Assembly: GCA_965199765.1 (NCBI GenBank)
Contig: CBDATC010000002.1
Span: 868,001-932,000 of the forward strand
Direction of reading: 5' to 3'
DNA: 64,000 bases
Source: JAPOXR01 sp965199765
Lineage (GTDB): Bacteria; Pseudomonadota; Alphaproteobacteria; Rhodobacterales; Rhodobacteraceae
Positions 1 through 8,384 of the stretch are shown here, piece by piece (positions within the stretch are counted from its first letter, which is position 1; each line of letters starts with the position of its first letter). Position numbers and translations under genes: made by a program. The notes under the pieces are model-generated. The model had not been told where the DNA came from. It ran no database searches and was given only the letters and a program-made list of their open reading frames with translations.

Positions 1-156
1 GCCTTTTCCGCTTCTTTGTTCCGGCCCTTTTCGATTTTGCATGGCATCAATCGATTCCTGATGTTGCTTCCCGTCAGGAACTCGCCGTGATGGACTCAGA
101 AAACTATGTCAAAAACTGTATATAATTCCCAAAAGAACCAACCTGAGGAGAAACTG

Positions 157-1206
157 ATGACTTATCTGAAAACCGCATTGGCTGCGTCAGCATTCATCGC
201 GCTGGCCACCGGCCTGAGCGCCGAGACAATCGGACCGGGCGGCGAAAACGCCACACCTTCATCGTCCGTTGTTGTGAGCGACGACCAAGTGGCAGCCGTT
301 CAGGCGGCCGGATACTCCGCCGCCCTTCTTTGGCATGACCAATCCGACTTTGTGAATGCTGTCACCGCAGGCGCAAGCGATGAGTTTAGACGACTGGGCA
401 TCGAGGTTGTGGCTGTGACCAGTGCCGGTTTCGATGCCGCAAAACAGCGCAGCGACATTGAAACCGCGTTGGTGAAATCGCCGAACATCATTCTGTCGCT
501 TCCATTGGACCCGGTGACATCAGCGGCAGCTTTTGAAGAGGCCAAAAAGGCCGGGGTTGCGCTGTCATTCCTGTCGAATCTTCCAGCGGATTATAAACAT
601 CCCGAAGACTATGCAGCCATCGTGACCGATGACCTCTTCCAAATGGGCAAACAGGCAGCTGATGCTCTGGCCGCCGCCATGGGCAACGAAGGCACCGTCG
701 GATGGATTTACCATGACGCGGCCTATTACGTGACCAACCAGCGTGACAATGCGTTCAAGACAACGATTGAGAATGACTACCCGAACATCTCTATCGTGGC
801 CGAACAAGGTATCTCCGACCCTGCGCGTGCTGAAGAAATTGCAAACGCAATGCTGCTAAAGAACCCCGATCTGGGCGGCGTCTACGTCACTTGGGCGGGT
901 CCGGCAGAAGGCGTTTTAGCAGCCCTGCGTGCCAGCGGAAACACCAGCACCAAGATCGTGACACTCGATCTTTCGGAGCCGATTGCACTGGACATGGTCC
1001 GGGGCGGAAACGTTGCGGCCATCGTCGCGGATGAAGCTTATGAATTGGGTCGTGCCATGGCAGCTAGCGCTGTGCTCGATCTTCTGGGTGAAGATGTGCC
1101 ACCCTTTATTGTCGCGCCCGCGCTGTTGGTAACTGCGGACACTGTTGTCGACGGCTGGAAAAGGTCGCTGAACATCGACGCACCGGCCAGCCTGTCGTCC
1201 AACTAA
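157..1206 (+). CDS. Sugar ABC transporter substrate-binding protein (ribose/fructose type)
   Basis: Periplasmic binding protein of the RbsB-like family (Peripla_BP_4 fold), about 349 residues. It begins with a Sec signal peptide (MTYLKTALAASAFIALATGL, cleavage near SAE) and has the alternating lobes typical of ribose-like binders, for example the stretch ILSLPLDPVTSAAAFEEAKK. The ATG at 157 is preferred over an upstream ATG at 106 because it has GAGGAG at 145-150 and is followed directly by the signal peptide. It heads an operon with a permease, a PLP protein, an ATPase and a SIS protein. By context the ligand is probably a sugar or amino-sugar conjugate; the sequence does not fix it. Confidence 0.9.
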   Translation: MTYLKTALAASAFIALATGLSAETIGPGGENATPSSSVVVSDDQVAAVQAAGYSAALLWHDQSDFVNAVTAGASDEFRRLGIEVVAVTSAGFDAAKQRSDIETALVKSPNIILSLPLDPVTSAAAFEEAKKAGVALSFLSNLPADYKHPEDYAAIVTDDLFQMGKQAADALAAAMGNEGTVGWIYHDAAYYVTNQRDNAFKTTIENDYPNISIVAEQGISDPARAEEIANAMLLKNPDLGGVYVTWAGPAEGVLAALRASGNTSTKIVTLDLSEPIALDMVRGGNVAAIVADEAYELGRAMAASAVLDLLGEDVPPFIVAPALLVTADTVVDGWKRSLNIDAPASLSSN

Positions 1207-1219
1207 GAACCTTCCTGGT

Positions 1220-1239
1220 GGGTCGCCTTCGGGCGGCCC
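1220..1239 (+). promoter_or_regulatory. Intercistronic hairpin with UUCG tetraloop
   Basis: An 8-bp stem (GGGTCGCC pairing with GGCGGCCC, one G-U pair) closes a C(UUCG)G tetraloop, 14 bases after the binding-protein stop. There is no T-run, so it is more likely a 3' stabiliser or attenuator that raises binding-protein mRNA over permease mRNA, as is common in ABC operons, than a full terminator. Confidence 0.6.
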
Positions 1240-1301
1240 GCTCAAGACCTAGAAAACAAACTGAGGCGGGCATAGAACAGGCTCTCACAAGACTGCGAAG
1301 C

Positions 1302-2225
1302 ATGGATTTGCAAAGGAGCGTTATCTATTTCGGCTTTCTGGCGATCTTCCTGTTCTTCGCATTGACCCTGCATGATGATGGGTTTCTGACCAGTCGGAAC
1401 CTGACGAATATCGTATTGCAGACCGCACCGGCGACGATCATGGCAATCGGGCTGGTCTTTGCCCTCTCTGCGGGAGAAATCGACCTCAGCTTTGGTTCCA
1501 TTGTCGCGGTCTCTGCCCTGTCAGCGGCAGTGGCCATGCAAAACGGACCGATGGTCTTGGGCGTGGTAGCGGGGCTTGGTGCAGGCATCCTGATCGGGGC
1601 GTTCAACGGCCTGCTTGTGGCCTATCTGCGATTGCCTTCCTTTCTGGTGACACTGGCCACCATGGGGCTTTTTGCCGGAATCGCGCGCTCCATGACTGAC
1701 CTTCGCTCAATCCCCGTGATCAATGAAACCTTCACGGGCCTGTTTGGCTCGGGCCGCCTGTTCGGCGTGCCGTCACTGGTGATCTGGACTGTTGTGGCAG
1801 TCGCAATCGGTCATATCATCTATCGCAACACCCGCTTTGGCGCGCATGTTCTTGCCGTGGGTGACAATGCGCGCGCCGCTCAGGTATCCGGCATCAAGGT
1901 TCCACGCGTGCGCCTGATGGTGTTGACACTCTGCGGTGCAACCGCCGGGCTTGCCGGGTTGCTCTACGCTGGACGCGTTCAGGCCGCGAAATACACCTTG
2001 GGTGAAAGCGATCTGATGACCGTTATCGCCGCAGTCATTGTTGGTGGCACGGCCCTGAACGGGGGCAAAGGCTCGATCATCGGTGCGCTTTTGGGATCAC
2101 TGATGATGGGGATGCTCAATAACGGGCTGATCCTGATGGGGCTTCAGGTTTCCGACCAGATGATTGTACGCGGACTGATCATCTTGCTCGCCGTTGCAGT
2201 CTCGCTTCGCGAAATTCGCCGCTAG
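1302..2225 (+). CDS. Sugar ABC transporter permease (RbsC/FrcC family)
   Basis: Inner-membrane permease of the BPD_transp_2 family, about 307 residues with roughly eight to ten hydrophobic segments. It carries EIDLSFGS, this organism's form of the family motif G-I-D-L-S-V-G-S, and the late conserved block IAAVIVGGTALNGGKGSIIG. The frame is open from 1218, but 1218 lies in the intercistronic hairpin and adds a basic leader, so I start at the ATG at 1302 just before the first membrane helix. It works with the binding protein at 157 and the ATPase at 3450. Confidence 0.88.
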   Translation: MDLQRSVIYFGFLAIFLFFALTLHDDGFLTSRNLTNIVLQTAPATIMAIGLVFALSAGEIDLSFGSIVAVSALSAAVAMQNGPMVLGVVAGLGAGILIGAFNGLLVAYLRLPSFLVTLATMGLFAGIARSMTDLRSIPVINETFTGLFGSGRLFGVPSLVIWTVVAVAIGHIIYRNTRFGAHVLAVGDNARAAQVSGIKVPRVRLMVLTLCGATAGLAGLLYAGRVQAAKYTLGESDLMTVIAAVIVGGTALNGGKGSIIGALLGSLMMGMLNNGLILMGLQVSDQMIVRGLIILLAVAVSLREIRR

Positions 2226-2241
2226 CTTTTGGAGGAACCCC

Positions 2242-3450
2242 ATGTTTCTGGATCTACTCATCCGCCGCAATCCGCAATTCATTGAAGCCGCGATGTCACT
2301 GCATCAGCAGGGTAAAATCCCTGCAAACGCCTATGTCCTTGATTTGGACGCAGTTGAGCGCAATGCGCGCACTTTCTCCAAAGCCGCATCCAAACTGGGC
2401 CTGACCACATTTGCCATGACAAAGCAGGTTGGCCGGCATTCAGGGTTTTGCCAGGCTGTCATGCGTGGTGGGATCAGTCGATCGGTGGCCGTTGACATGC
2501 CATGCGCCGTTGCATGCGATCGTGCTGGTCTCAAAACCGGGCATCTGGGCCACCTTGTACAGGTCCCCCGGCAAGAAGCGGATTTCGCCGCAAGCCACCT
2601 GAAACCTGATTTCTGGACAGTGTTCTCTGATGCCAAAGCACAAGAGGCGGCTTCTGCCGCCGAAAGAGTGCGCCGGGAACAAGCGCTCATGGCCCGTATC
2701 CAGACAGAGGGCGATACGTTTTATCGAGGTCACGAAGGTGGATTTGAGGCGGGAGACATTGTTCATGTGGCAGACCGCCTCGACAGCTTGCAGGGCGGGC
2801 GGTTTGCCGGGATCACGACATTCCCCGCCCTCTTGTTCGATCAGGAAACGCGTAAGGTCAAACCCACGCCCAATCTGACGACTCTGAACAAGGCCGCAGA
2901 GGCTTTGGCGCAAACGGGGCGCTCAGATATTGCAATCAACGCGCCTGGCACAACGTCTTCTGCCGTTTTGTCCGCGCTCGCAGACGCCGGTGCAACGCAG
3001 GTTGAACCCGGAAATGGCCTGCACGGCACAACTCCGCTGCATGCGGTGGAAGACTTGCCCGAAGATCCGGCGGTTCTTTATCTCTCCGAGGTGTCGCACC
3101 ATCATCGCGGCAAAGCCTATTGCTTTGGTGGGGGCCTTTATATTGACCCAGTATTCCCAAAATACCAGGTTCGCGCCTTGGTCAGCAGCGGGCCGACTGC
3201 CCAGCCATCAGCCCTGCGCGAGGTAGAAATCCCAGATTATTCTGCCATCGACTACTATGCCATGATTGAATCGGATGGTGGAACCGCCCCGGCTCCCGGC
3301 GATACTGTAGTGTTCGGCTTTCGGGGCCAGGCTTTTGTCACGCGCTCCATGGTTGCGGGCATTCGCGGTGTCGAGAGCGGAAACCCTGAAGTCACAACCA
3401 TTGAAAACGGGTTCGGCGATCCGGTGAACTGGCCGGGGGCCTATACATAA
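2242..3450 (+). CDS. YhfX-like PLP-dependent amino-acid racemase family protein
   Basis: About 402 residues with the alanine-racemase N-terminal barrel fold. YVLDLDAVERNA near residue 30 and FAMTKQVG near residue 60 correspond to the strand and PLP-lysine region of this family (the Lys of TKQ is the candidate Schiff-base residue). The C-terminal half has SEVSHHH and a glycine-rich segment. It resembles E. coli YhfX, whose exact reaction I do not know. The start at 2242 has GGAGG at 2231-2235. The stop overlaps the next ATG (TAATG), so it is translationally coupled to the ATPase. An enzyme gene between the permease and ATPase of one importer is unusual and suggests that it acts on the imported ligand. 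Confidence 0.75.
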   Translation: MFLDLLIRRNPQFIEAAMSLHQQGKIPANAYVLDLDAVERNARTFSKAASKLGLTTFAMTKQVGRHSGFCQAVMRGGISRSVAVDMPCAVACDRAGLKTGHLGHLVQVPRQEADFAASHLKPDFWTVFSDAKAQEAASAAERVRREQALMARIQTEGDTFYRGHEGGFEAGDIVHVADRLDSLQGGRFAGITTFPALLFDQETRKVKPTPNLTTLNKAAEALAQTGRSDIAINAPGTTSSAVLSALADAGATQVEPGNGLHGTTPLHAVEDLPEDPAVLYLSEVSHHHRGKAYCFGGGLYIDPVFPKYQVRALVSSGPTAQPSALREVEIPDYSAIDYYAMIESDGGTAPAPGDTVVFGFRGQAFVTRSMVAGIRGVESGNPEVTTIENGFGDPVNWPGAYT

Positions 3451-4187
3451 TGACCCCAACACTCTGTCTGAAAGACATTCGCAAGTCCTTTGGCGGTGTG
3501 ACCGCTATACAGAATTTCTCGCTGGATCTGTATTCCGGAGAGATCGTAGCGCTTGTCGGCGACAACGGCGCAGGCAAGTCAACCCTCATAAAGATTGTTT
3601 CCGGTGTACATCGGCCCACCAGCGGGAACATCGCCTTGGACGGCGCGTCTGTCAGCTTTTCGGATGCAAGTGCCGCGCGCAGCCACGGGATCGAAGTCGT
3701 CTATCAGGACTTGGCGCTTGCTGATGAACAACCAGTCTATATGAACATGTTCCTGGGTCGCGAGTTGACACGAAAGCCATTCGGGTTGCTCGACAAAACG
3801 CGGATGCGGGCCGAAACACAAAGCCTTGTTGATCAGCTCGATGTGCGCATCCCGTCTGCCAGTTCCACAATCCGCGATCTCAGCGGTGGACAAAGGCAGG
3901 GGATCGCAATTGCGCGCGCGACCCATTGGGCAAGTAAGCTGATCCTTCTTGATGAGCCCACGGCTGCGCTTGGAGTTGCCGAAACAGCAAAGGTTGAAGA
4001 ACTTGTCGCTTCTCTAAAGGAACGTAATCTCGCCATACTGATCATCAGCCACAGTTTGGATCAGGTGTTTCGCTTGTCAGATCGCATCTGTGTTCTGCGC
4101 CGCGGCGAACAGATAGGTGTCAAAAAAACCTCTCATACTGATAAAAACGAGATCATCGCCATGATCACCGGAGTTCAAAATCAATGA
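3450..4187 (+). CDS. Sugar ABC transporter ATP-binding protein, single-domain
   Basis: 245-residue ATPase with Walker A GDNGAGKST, Q-loop VVYQDLALAD, signature LSGGQRQ, Walker B LILLDEPTAAL and the switch His in IISHS. Ribose-type ATPases usually have two fused domains (about 500 residues); this is a single domain, as in the FrcA-type fructose importers of rhizobia, so it should act as a homodimer. The start overlaps the preceding stop, and its own end overlaps the SIS gene by four bases (ATGA), consistent with one polycistronic unit. Confidence 0.88.
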   Translation: MTPTLCLKDIRKSFGGVTAIQNFSLDLYSGEIVALVGDNGAGKSTLIKIVSGVHRPTSGNIALDGASVSFSDASAARSHGIEVVYQDLALADEQPVYMNMFLGRELTRKPFGLLDKTRMRAETQSLVDQLDVRIPSASSTIRDLSGGQRQGIAIARATHWASKLILLDEPTAALGVAETAKVEELVASLKERNLAILIISHSLDQVFRLSDRICVLRRGEQIGVKKTSHTDKNEIIAMITGVQNQ

Positions 4188-5206
4188 CAACCGGCACGTT
4201 GATGGCGGCTGAAATTGCCGAGATTCCGGCGATGATCGAACGGCAATTGCGATCTCTCGAAAGCTATCTTGAGATCGGGCGAACGCTGAAAATGGACAAC
4301 ACGCAAGGTATAGTCACCTGCGCGCGCGGAACATCCGATCACGCAGCGACATTCTTCAAGTATCTTGTTGAGACGCAGATAGGGTTGGCAGTAGCGTCCA
4401 TTGGACCATCTGTCGCGTCAGTGTATCGGGCAAAGCTGTCCCTGAACGGGTATGCCTGCCTGACTTTTTCTCAGTCGGGCGGCAGCCCAGACCTCGCTCT
4501 TCTTCAAAGGACCGCGAAAGAGGGCGGTGCAAAAACAATCGCTATCCTGAATCAGGTTGACAGCCCCGTCGGCAACGCAGCAGACCATGTGCTACCCATT
4601 TTGGCAGGCCCTGAAAATGCGGTAGCCGCAACAAAATCATATATCGGGATGCTTATGGCATCATTGGGTATCGTCGGAGGCTATCTTGGTGACAAGAATC
4701 TAATTGATTCCTTGTATACGTTGCCCGAATTGGCCCGTGAAGCGCTCGCATGCGATTGGTCGCACGCGAATATGAAACTGGCGCGCTGCAGCTCCCTGTT
4801 TTGCATTGGTCGCGGGCTTAACATGGCTGTCGCTGCCGAGGCCGCTCTCAAACTCAAGGAAACCTGTCGATTTCATGCCGAGGCTTATTCGGCAGCCGAA
4901 CTCCTGCATGGACCCGTCGCGATTGCCAACAGCAGAATTGGAGCCTTGGTCTTCGGCTCTGAGGGTAAGTCTGCCGACGCAATCAATGCCACTTTTGAGC
5001 GACTGCGCAAAGAAGGGGCTCAAGCGTATCTTGCGCATCCCACCGCCTGGTCACACAGATTGCCAACTCCAAAGTCAGGCAATGAACTGATCGAACCCAT
5101 TCCTCAAGCAATATGCTTTTACCGGTTTGTGGAAAGGCTCTCGACAGAAATCGGCGAAAACCCAGACGCGCCGCCTGGCTTGTTGAAGGTTACTGAGACA
5201 TTCTGA
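4184..5206 (+). CDS. SIS-domain sugar-phosphate deaminase/deglycase (AgaS/FrlB/GlmS-isomerase type)
   Basis: 340 residues with two tandem SIS (sugar isomerase) domains. Conserved features are ARGTSDHAA near residue 48, FSQSGGSPD near 100 for phosphosugar binding, the VAATKSYIG segment near 155, and CIGRGLN with AEAALKLKETC in the second domain, all close to the isomerase half of GlmS. Such stand-alone proteins are glucosamine-6-phosphate deaminases or fructosamine-6-phosphate deglycases. With an upstream sugar importer, a ROK regulator and an M20 hydrolase nearby, I infer amino-sugar or Amadori-compound catabolism. No sugar kinase is visible in this window. Confidence 0.82.
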   Translation: MTTGTLMAAEIAEIPAMIERQLRSLESYLEIGRTLKMDNTQGIVTCARGTSDHAATFFKYLVETQIGLAVASIGPSVASVYRAKLSLNGYACLTFSQSGGSPDLALLQRTAKEGGAKTIAILNQVDSPVGNAADHVLPILAGPENAVAATKSYIGMLMASLGIVGGYLGDKNLIDSLYTLPELAREALACDWSHANMKLARCSSLFCIGRGLNMAVAAEAALKLKETCRFHAEAYSAAELLHGPVAIANSRIGALVFGSEGKSADAINATFERLRKEGAQAYLAHPTAWSHRLPTPKSGNELIEPIPQAICFYRFVERLSTEIGENPDAPPGLLKVTETF

Positions 5207-5610
5207 GCCGTATTGGCAAAGGGGAATCACATCTGATGACGAGCATAATTCAAGCTGGTGTCTGCGTTGGAGATCAGCTTTGCACACGACCTGATGATGG
5301 ACGCCTTGAACCAAAGTGGGACGGTTCCGGACGCGCTCCAAATGATCGACAGCACCGTGAGCCGTATTCACCATCAGGCAGCAGTCGCTAAAGGGAGATT
5401 CTGCGACAGGGTTTCCGTGGCTCAAGAGGTGACCGTGCGACCAAGGTCCACTGCCTCGTTAATGCCCACGGCCGTCACCGACTTTCGGGCAAAGCTCGTT
5501 GAATGTTCCAACCACTATTCTAGATTGTATATTGCGCAATAAAAATGGTGCCCGGATCGAGTATAAACTAATCGAATACTCGAAGCGCAAACAGCACTTG
5601 GAGAGAGAAA
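5207..5610 (+). other. Gene-poor gap, possible gene remnant
   Basis: 404 bases. A short frame starts at the ATG at 5236, nine bases after AGGGGAAT, and reads about 50 residues before a stop; another frame continues after it. I recognise no family. It may be the start of a decayed catabolic gene of the sugar locus. No clear terminator is seen after the SIS gene. Confidence 0.35.
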
Positions 5611-6510
5611 ATGACGGAACAATCAAAATCATATGATGATTTCATAGCTACGGTGTGGGCCTTTGAATCTGACATCGACCCGAGTAAGAAAAACTACTAT
5701 GACGAGAATTGGTTGAAGCCTGTTGCCGGCCCATATCCGGAAGTGGATAAGCCCGGTCGCGTGAAGCGCGATCCCGGCACCGGTGATCCGATTCTTAGTG
5801 GGTCAATAACTATTCGAGAGCTATTTTCTGTAATTGGATTATCGAACCTCTATGATCCTACCGATCCCAATCCAGATTGGATGAAGATTCAAGCAAACGT
5901 CATCAACTACCTTGGGTTCGTCGGGTTTCAGTTTCAGGAGTCAGATCTACAGGTTCTTGGATACTATAACTATCCGATTGTTACATACGAAGGAAAACAG
6001 TATCCCTCTCACTATGTTGATGTGCCTAATTCAAACTGGAAAAATGGTGTAACGCAATTTCTGGATACAGATCCATCCGAAGTAAATGAACCAACCGTAG
6101 TCACTGACGTTGTACAATTTTTCGACCCGCAATTTACCGGGAAAAATGGTGTAAGCAGCGTTGCAGATTTCAAAGACCCAAAAAAGCATGTGACTATTAT
6201 CAAGGATCACTTCGCAAACAAGCACGAAGGTATTGTCTCTGGGCTCGCAGCACGTGGTAAGACACTCGCCAACTACATCGATACTGAAGTTAAATGGGAC
6301 GGTTTAACACCACCAGTGAGCCCCCCACCGGGGGGACGATCCAATAACGTAACTATCACATTATCAGGTCTTCTTGCTGGTGCTCATCTTAGGGGCGCTG
6401 AGGGTGTTGTTTCTCTGCTTGTTGATCAAAAGAATCCTGCTGACGAGAGCGGAACGTTTATCTTGCAGTATGTTCAAGATTACGCTGGTTACGAAACACC
6501 GTTTGGTTGA
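5611..6510 (+). CDS. Uncharacterised protein, 299 residues
   Basis: No function assigned. The start at 5611 has GGAGAGA eight bases upstream. The protein is acidic and aromatic-rich, with no signal peptide or membrane helix. It contains WAFESDIDP near residue 16, NYLGFVGFQFQESDL near 98, a Pro-rich hinge VSPPPGG near 236, and a C-terminal block with LLAGAHLRGAEG and ADESGTFILQYVQDY. Base composition and codon use are more AT-rich than its neighbours, and it stands alone between a sugar operon and IS remnants, so recent transfer is likely. The strong block structure looks like a conserved soluble family, perhaps with a lysozyme-like or scaffold fold, but that is a guess. Confidence 0.75.
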   Translation: MTEQSKSYDDFIATVWAFESDIDPSKKNYYDENWLKPVAGPYPEVDKPGRVKRDPGTGDPILSGSITIRELFSVIGLSNLYDPTDPNPDWMKIQANVINYLGFVGFQFQESDLQVLGYYNYPIVTYEGKQYPSHYVDVPNSNWKNGVTQFLDTDPSEVNEPTVVTDVVQFFDPQFTGKNGVSSVADFKDPKKHVTIIKDHFANKHEGIVSGLAARGKTLANYIDTEVKWDGLTPPVSPPPGGRSNNVTITLSGLLAGAHLRGAEGVVSLLVDQKNPADESGTFILQYVQDYAGYETPFG

Positions 6511-6741
6511 GTCGATGGTGAGCGAGCGTACTGATCAGCCACAACTTGAATGGTAGCCGACAGGTTCCCATGCGTAGAACTCCGGGTGGAACAGCTTTCG
6601 AGGCCTTCTGTTCTAAAGGCGGTTCAAACAGGTGATGCGGACGCTGCTTTCGTATGTGAGGCTCCCAAGGGCGGACATAATCGGTAGTGGTTCCGATGTG
6701 ATCTGACATTTGGCCGTTTTTTCGGCGGCCTCTGTCAGGTC

Positions 6742-7016
6742 AAGTTTGGTGATAACGTATAGAATCTTTCGCACATTTGCATTTGCCGGTGGTTCCTTTC
6801 AGACAAAGAGGACCGACAATGGACAAGAAAGACGACAATCCGATGGGAAAAGTAGTTCACATCAATGAGGCGAGGATCAAGGATCACCTGGGTGAAATGG
6901 TCAGGGACGCGGTTGAGGTGACGCTGAACACGATGCTGGATGCCGAAGCCGATCGACTTTGCGGCGCGGCGCGATACGAACGAACCGAAGCGCGCAGGGA
7001 CACCCGCGCGTGACGT
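6742..7016 (+). mobile_element. IS256-family remnant: left end plus transposase N-terminus
   Basis: An untranslated IS end (6742-6818) leads into a transposase start at 6819 encoding MDKKDDNPMGKVVHINEARI and on to DAEADRLCGA and YERTEARRDTRA, the typical N-terminus of IS256-type transposases in Alphaproteobacteria. The frame stops at 7011-7013 after about 64 residues, where the sequence switches to an ISNCY remnant on the other strand. The DDE catalytic domain is absent, so it is non-functional. The 80-base end recurs inverted at 30227-30306. Confidence 0.8.
6819..7013 (+). pseudogene. IS256-family transposase, N-terminal fragment
   Basis: 64-residue fragment with the family's opening regulatory segment (GKVVHINEARIKDHLGEMV) and the RYERTEARRDTRA block that normally precedes GSYERKL. 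It ends at the junction with the ISNCY fragment. The complete protein would be about 400 residues. Confidence 0.8.
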
Positions 7017-7935
7017 CATTCTCTTCGAGCATGATGCGCTTGTGGTCATAAGAAAATGTGAGCTGCTTGCCGACATATCGGTTCTCGCGCCAGCACAGGA
7101 CATCTGCCAACCGATCCGGCTCGACATTGAGCGCGCGGTGCAGGTTTTCTGGTTTGGCAGGGGTCTTGGCGAACTTGGCGTTGTGGCGGTCCTTGAAACA
7201 TTGCAAATAGACGTTTCCGGGCTCCATGTCCGAGATGCTAGCAAGCCGCAGCTCCTTGACCAGACGGTCTTGTAGCGTCCGGTTGGCGTGTTCAACGCGC
7301 CCCTTGGCCTGGCTCGAATTGGCGCAGAGAATTTCAATGTTCAGCTCGCTCAACGCGCGGCCAAACTGCGTGATCCGCGTACCGTCTTTGGCGTTTTCTT
7401 TGACCACCCGAAACACCGTGTGTTTGTCAGAACAGAAGGCAACCGGTCGGCCATACTTCAGCAGATAGCCTTCCAGTGCCTCGAAATAGCTGAACGTGCT
7501 CTCAGACTTCGCAAACCGCAACTCCATCAACGTACTGGTCGCGTCATCGATGAAGACGAGCAAGGTACAGGGAGGGGCACGATCCTCGAACCAACGATGG
7601 TCCGAACCGTCGATCTGGATCAGCTCGCGGAAGCATTCCCGGCGCAAGCGTGGTTGGTGAATATGGCGTCGCTGCTTGCGCGACAGCCAGATGCCGTCCT
7701 CCACCATCCACTTGCGCTCCGTCTCGCGCGAGACTTTGAACCCGTGATGTTAAGCCAGCCTCTCAGCTGCCAAGGTCGGCACTAAGTCTGGATACTGTTC
7801 TTTGATGAGGGTCAGAATATAGTCACGTTTGGCCGCGTTGTCGACACTGAGCCGGCCATCATCGACCTGCGCAAGCACTTCAACGCGGTTCAACTCGCGC
7901 TCGTTCATCATCACCCATCCCATGTCCGCTCATCC
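7007..7935 (-). pseudogene. ISNCY-family transposase, internally deleted and truncated
   Basis: Reading leftwards from about 7926, the frame begins MGWVMMNERELNRVEVLAQV and reaches SVDNAA, then jumps to KRDYILTLIKEQY. The helix-turn-helix segment normally between these blocks is missing. An in-frame TAA follows AAERLA near 7750. The integrase-core part is well preserved (ELIQIDGSDHRWFEDR, FIDDATSTLMELRF, SQAKGRVEHANRTLQDR), showing D, D and E catalytic positions. The C-terminus breaks off after LEENDVTRG at the IS256 junction. It is a pseudogene with three lesions. Confidence 0.82.
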
Positions 7936-7997
7936 TCACATCGTTTTGCGAGGAGAGTGACACTTCTGCTTTGTTCCGGGGTGACTTTATCGCTTTG
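7007..7997 (-). mobile_element. ISNCY-family element remnant
   Basis: Holds the defective transposase described separately plus the terminal region upstream of its start. At 7957-7973 and 7981-7997 two imperfect direct copies of GTGAC-N4-5-TGCTTTG/CGCTTTG type sequence (GTGACACTTCTGCTTTG and GTGACTTTATCGCTTTG) look like subterminal transposase-binding repeats. The other end of the element is missing, cut off at the IS256 junction. Confidence 0.7.
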
Positions 7998-8384
7998 CGG
8001 CTACACATTATCTGCGAAAGAGATCAGATTATGTGCAACGGGATTGCAATCATCCGCCTCGGATCACATTACTTGCGAACGCCATGTCCGCTGGAGAACA
8101 TGGTCTGCACCGATTGGACGGATGCAAGCGCAGCAATCGCCGTTCGCTGCACGACCCACGAACTGGAAAGACGCAGACAAACCTTTCTTTTGCGCGGACA
8201 GCTAGGCAGTTGCAGAAAATATTCGCCGGAGCGGAGGGGTTGATGCCGCAAAGCAGTGTACGTCGCCAGAGCGGTCATTGAATGATCTGGAGCATTTTTG
8301 TTTTTAACTTGTATTGCCAATTTAATGTTGACTCAGATGCGGAATCAGATTTAGTTCGGTTATAGAACGAATTAAAGAGATGCT
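7998..8384 (+). other. Intergenic region upstream of ROK gene
   Basis: 387 bases. No gene recognised. The right part carries the likely promoter of the ROK gene. The left part is of unknown origin and may be further IS debris. Confidence 0.5.
8328..8362 (+). promoter_or_regulatory. Candidate promoter of ROK gene
   Basis: TTGACT at 8328-8333 is followed 17 bases later by TTAGTT and then TTATAG, weak -10 candidates, about 20-30 bases before the ATG. A short inverted repeat (AGTTCG...CGAATT) overlaps this region and could be an autoregulatory operator. The placement is plausible, but the -10 is poor. Confidence 0.35.

Noticed and set aside
6458..6709. Minus-strand open frame after the orphan gene
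   Set aside because: No family recognised and it overlaps the end of the better-supported gene at 5611.
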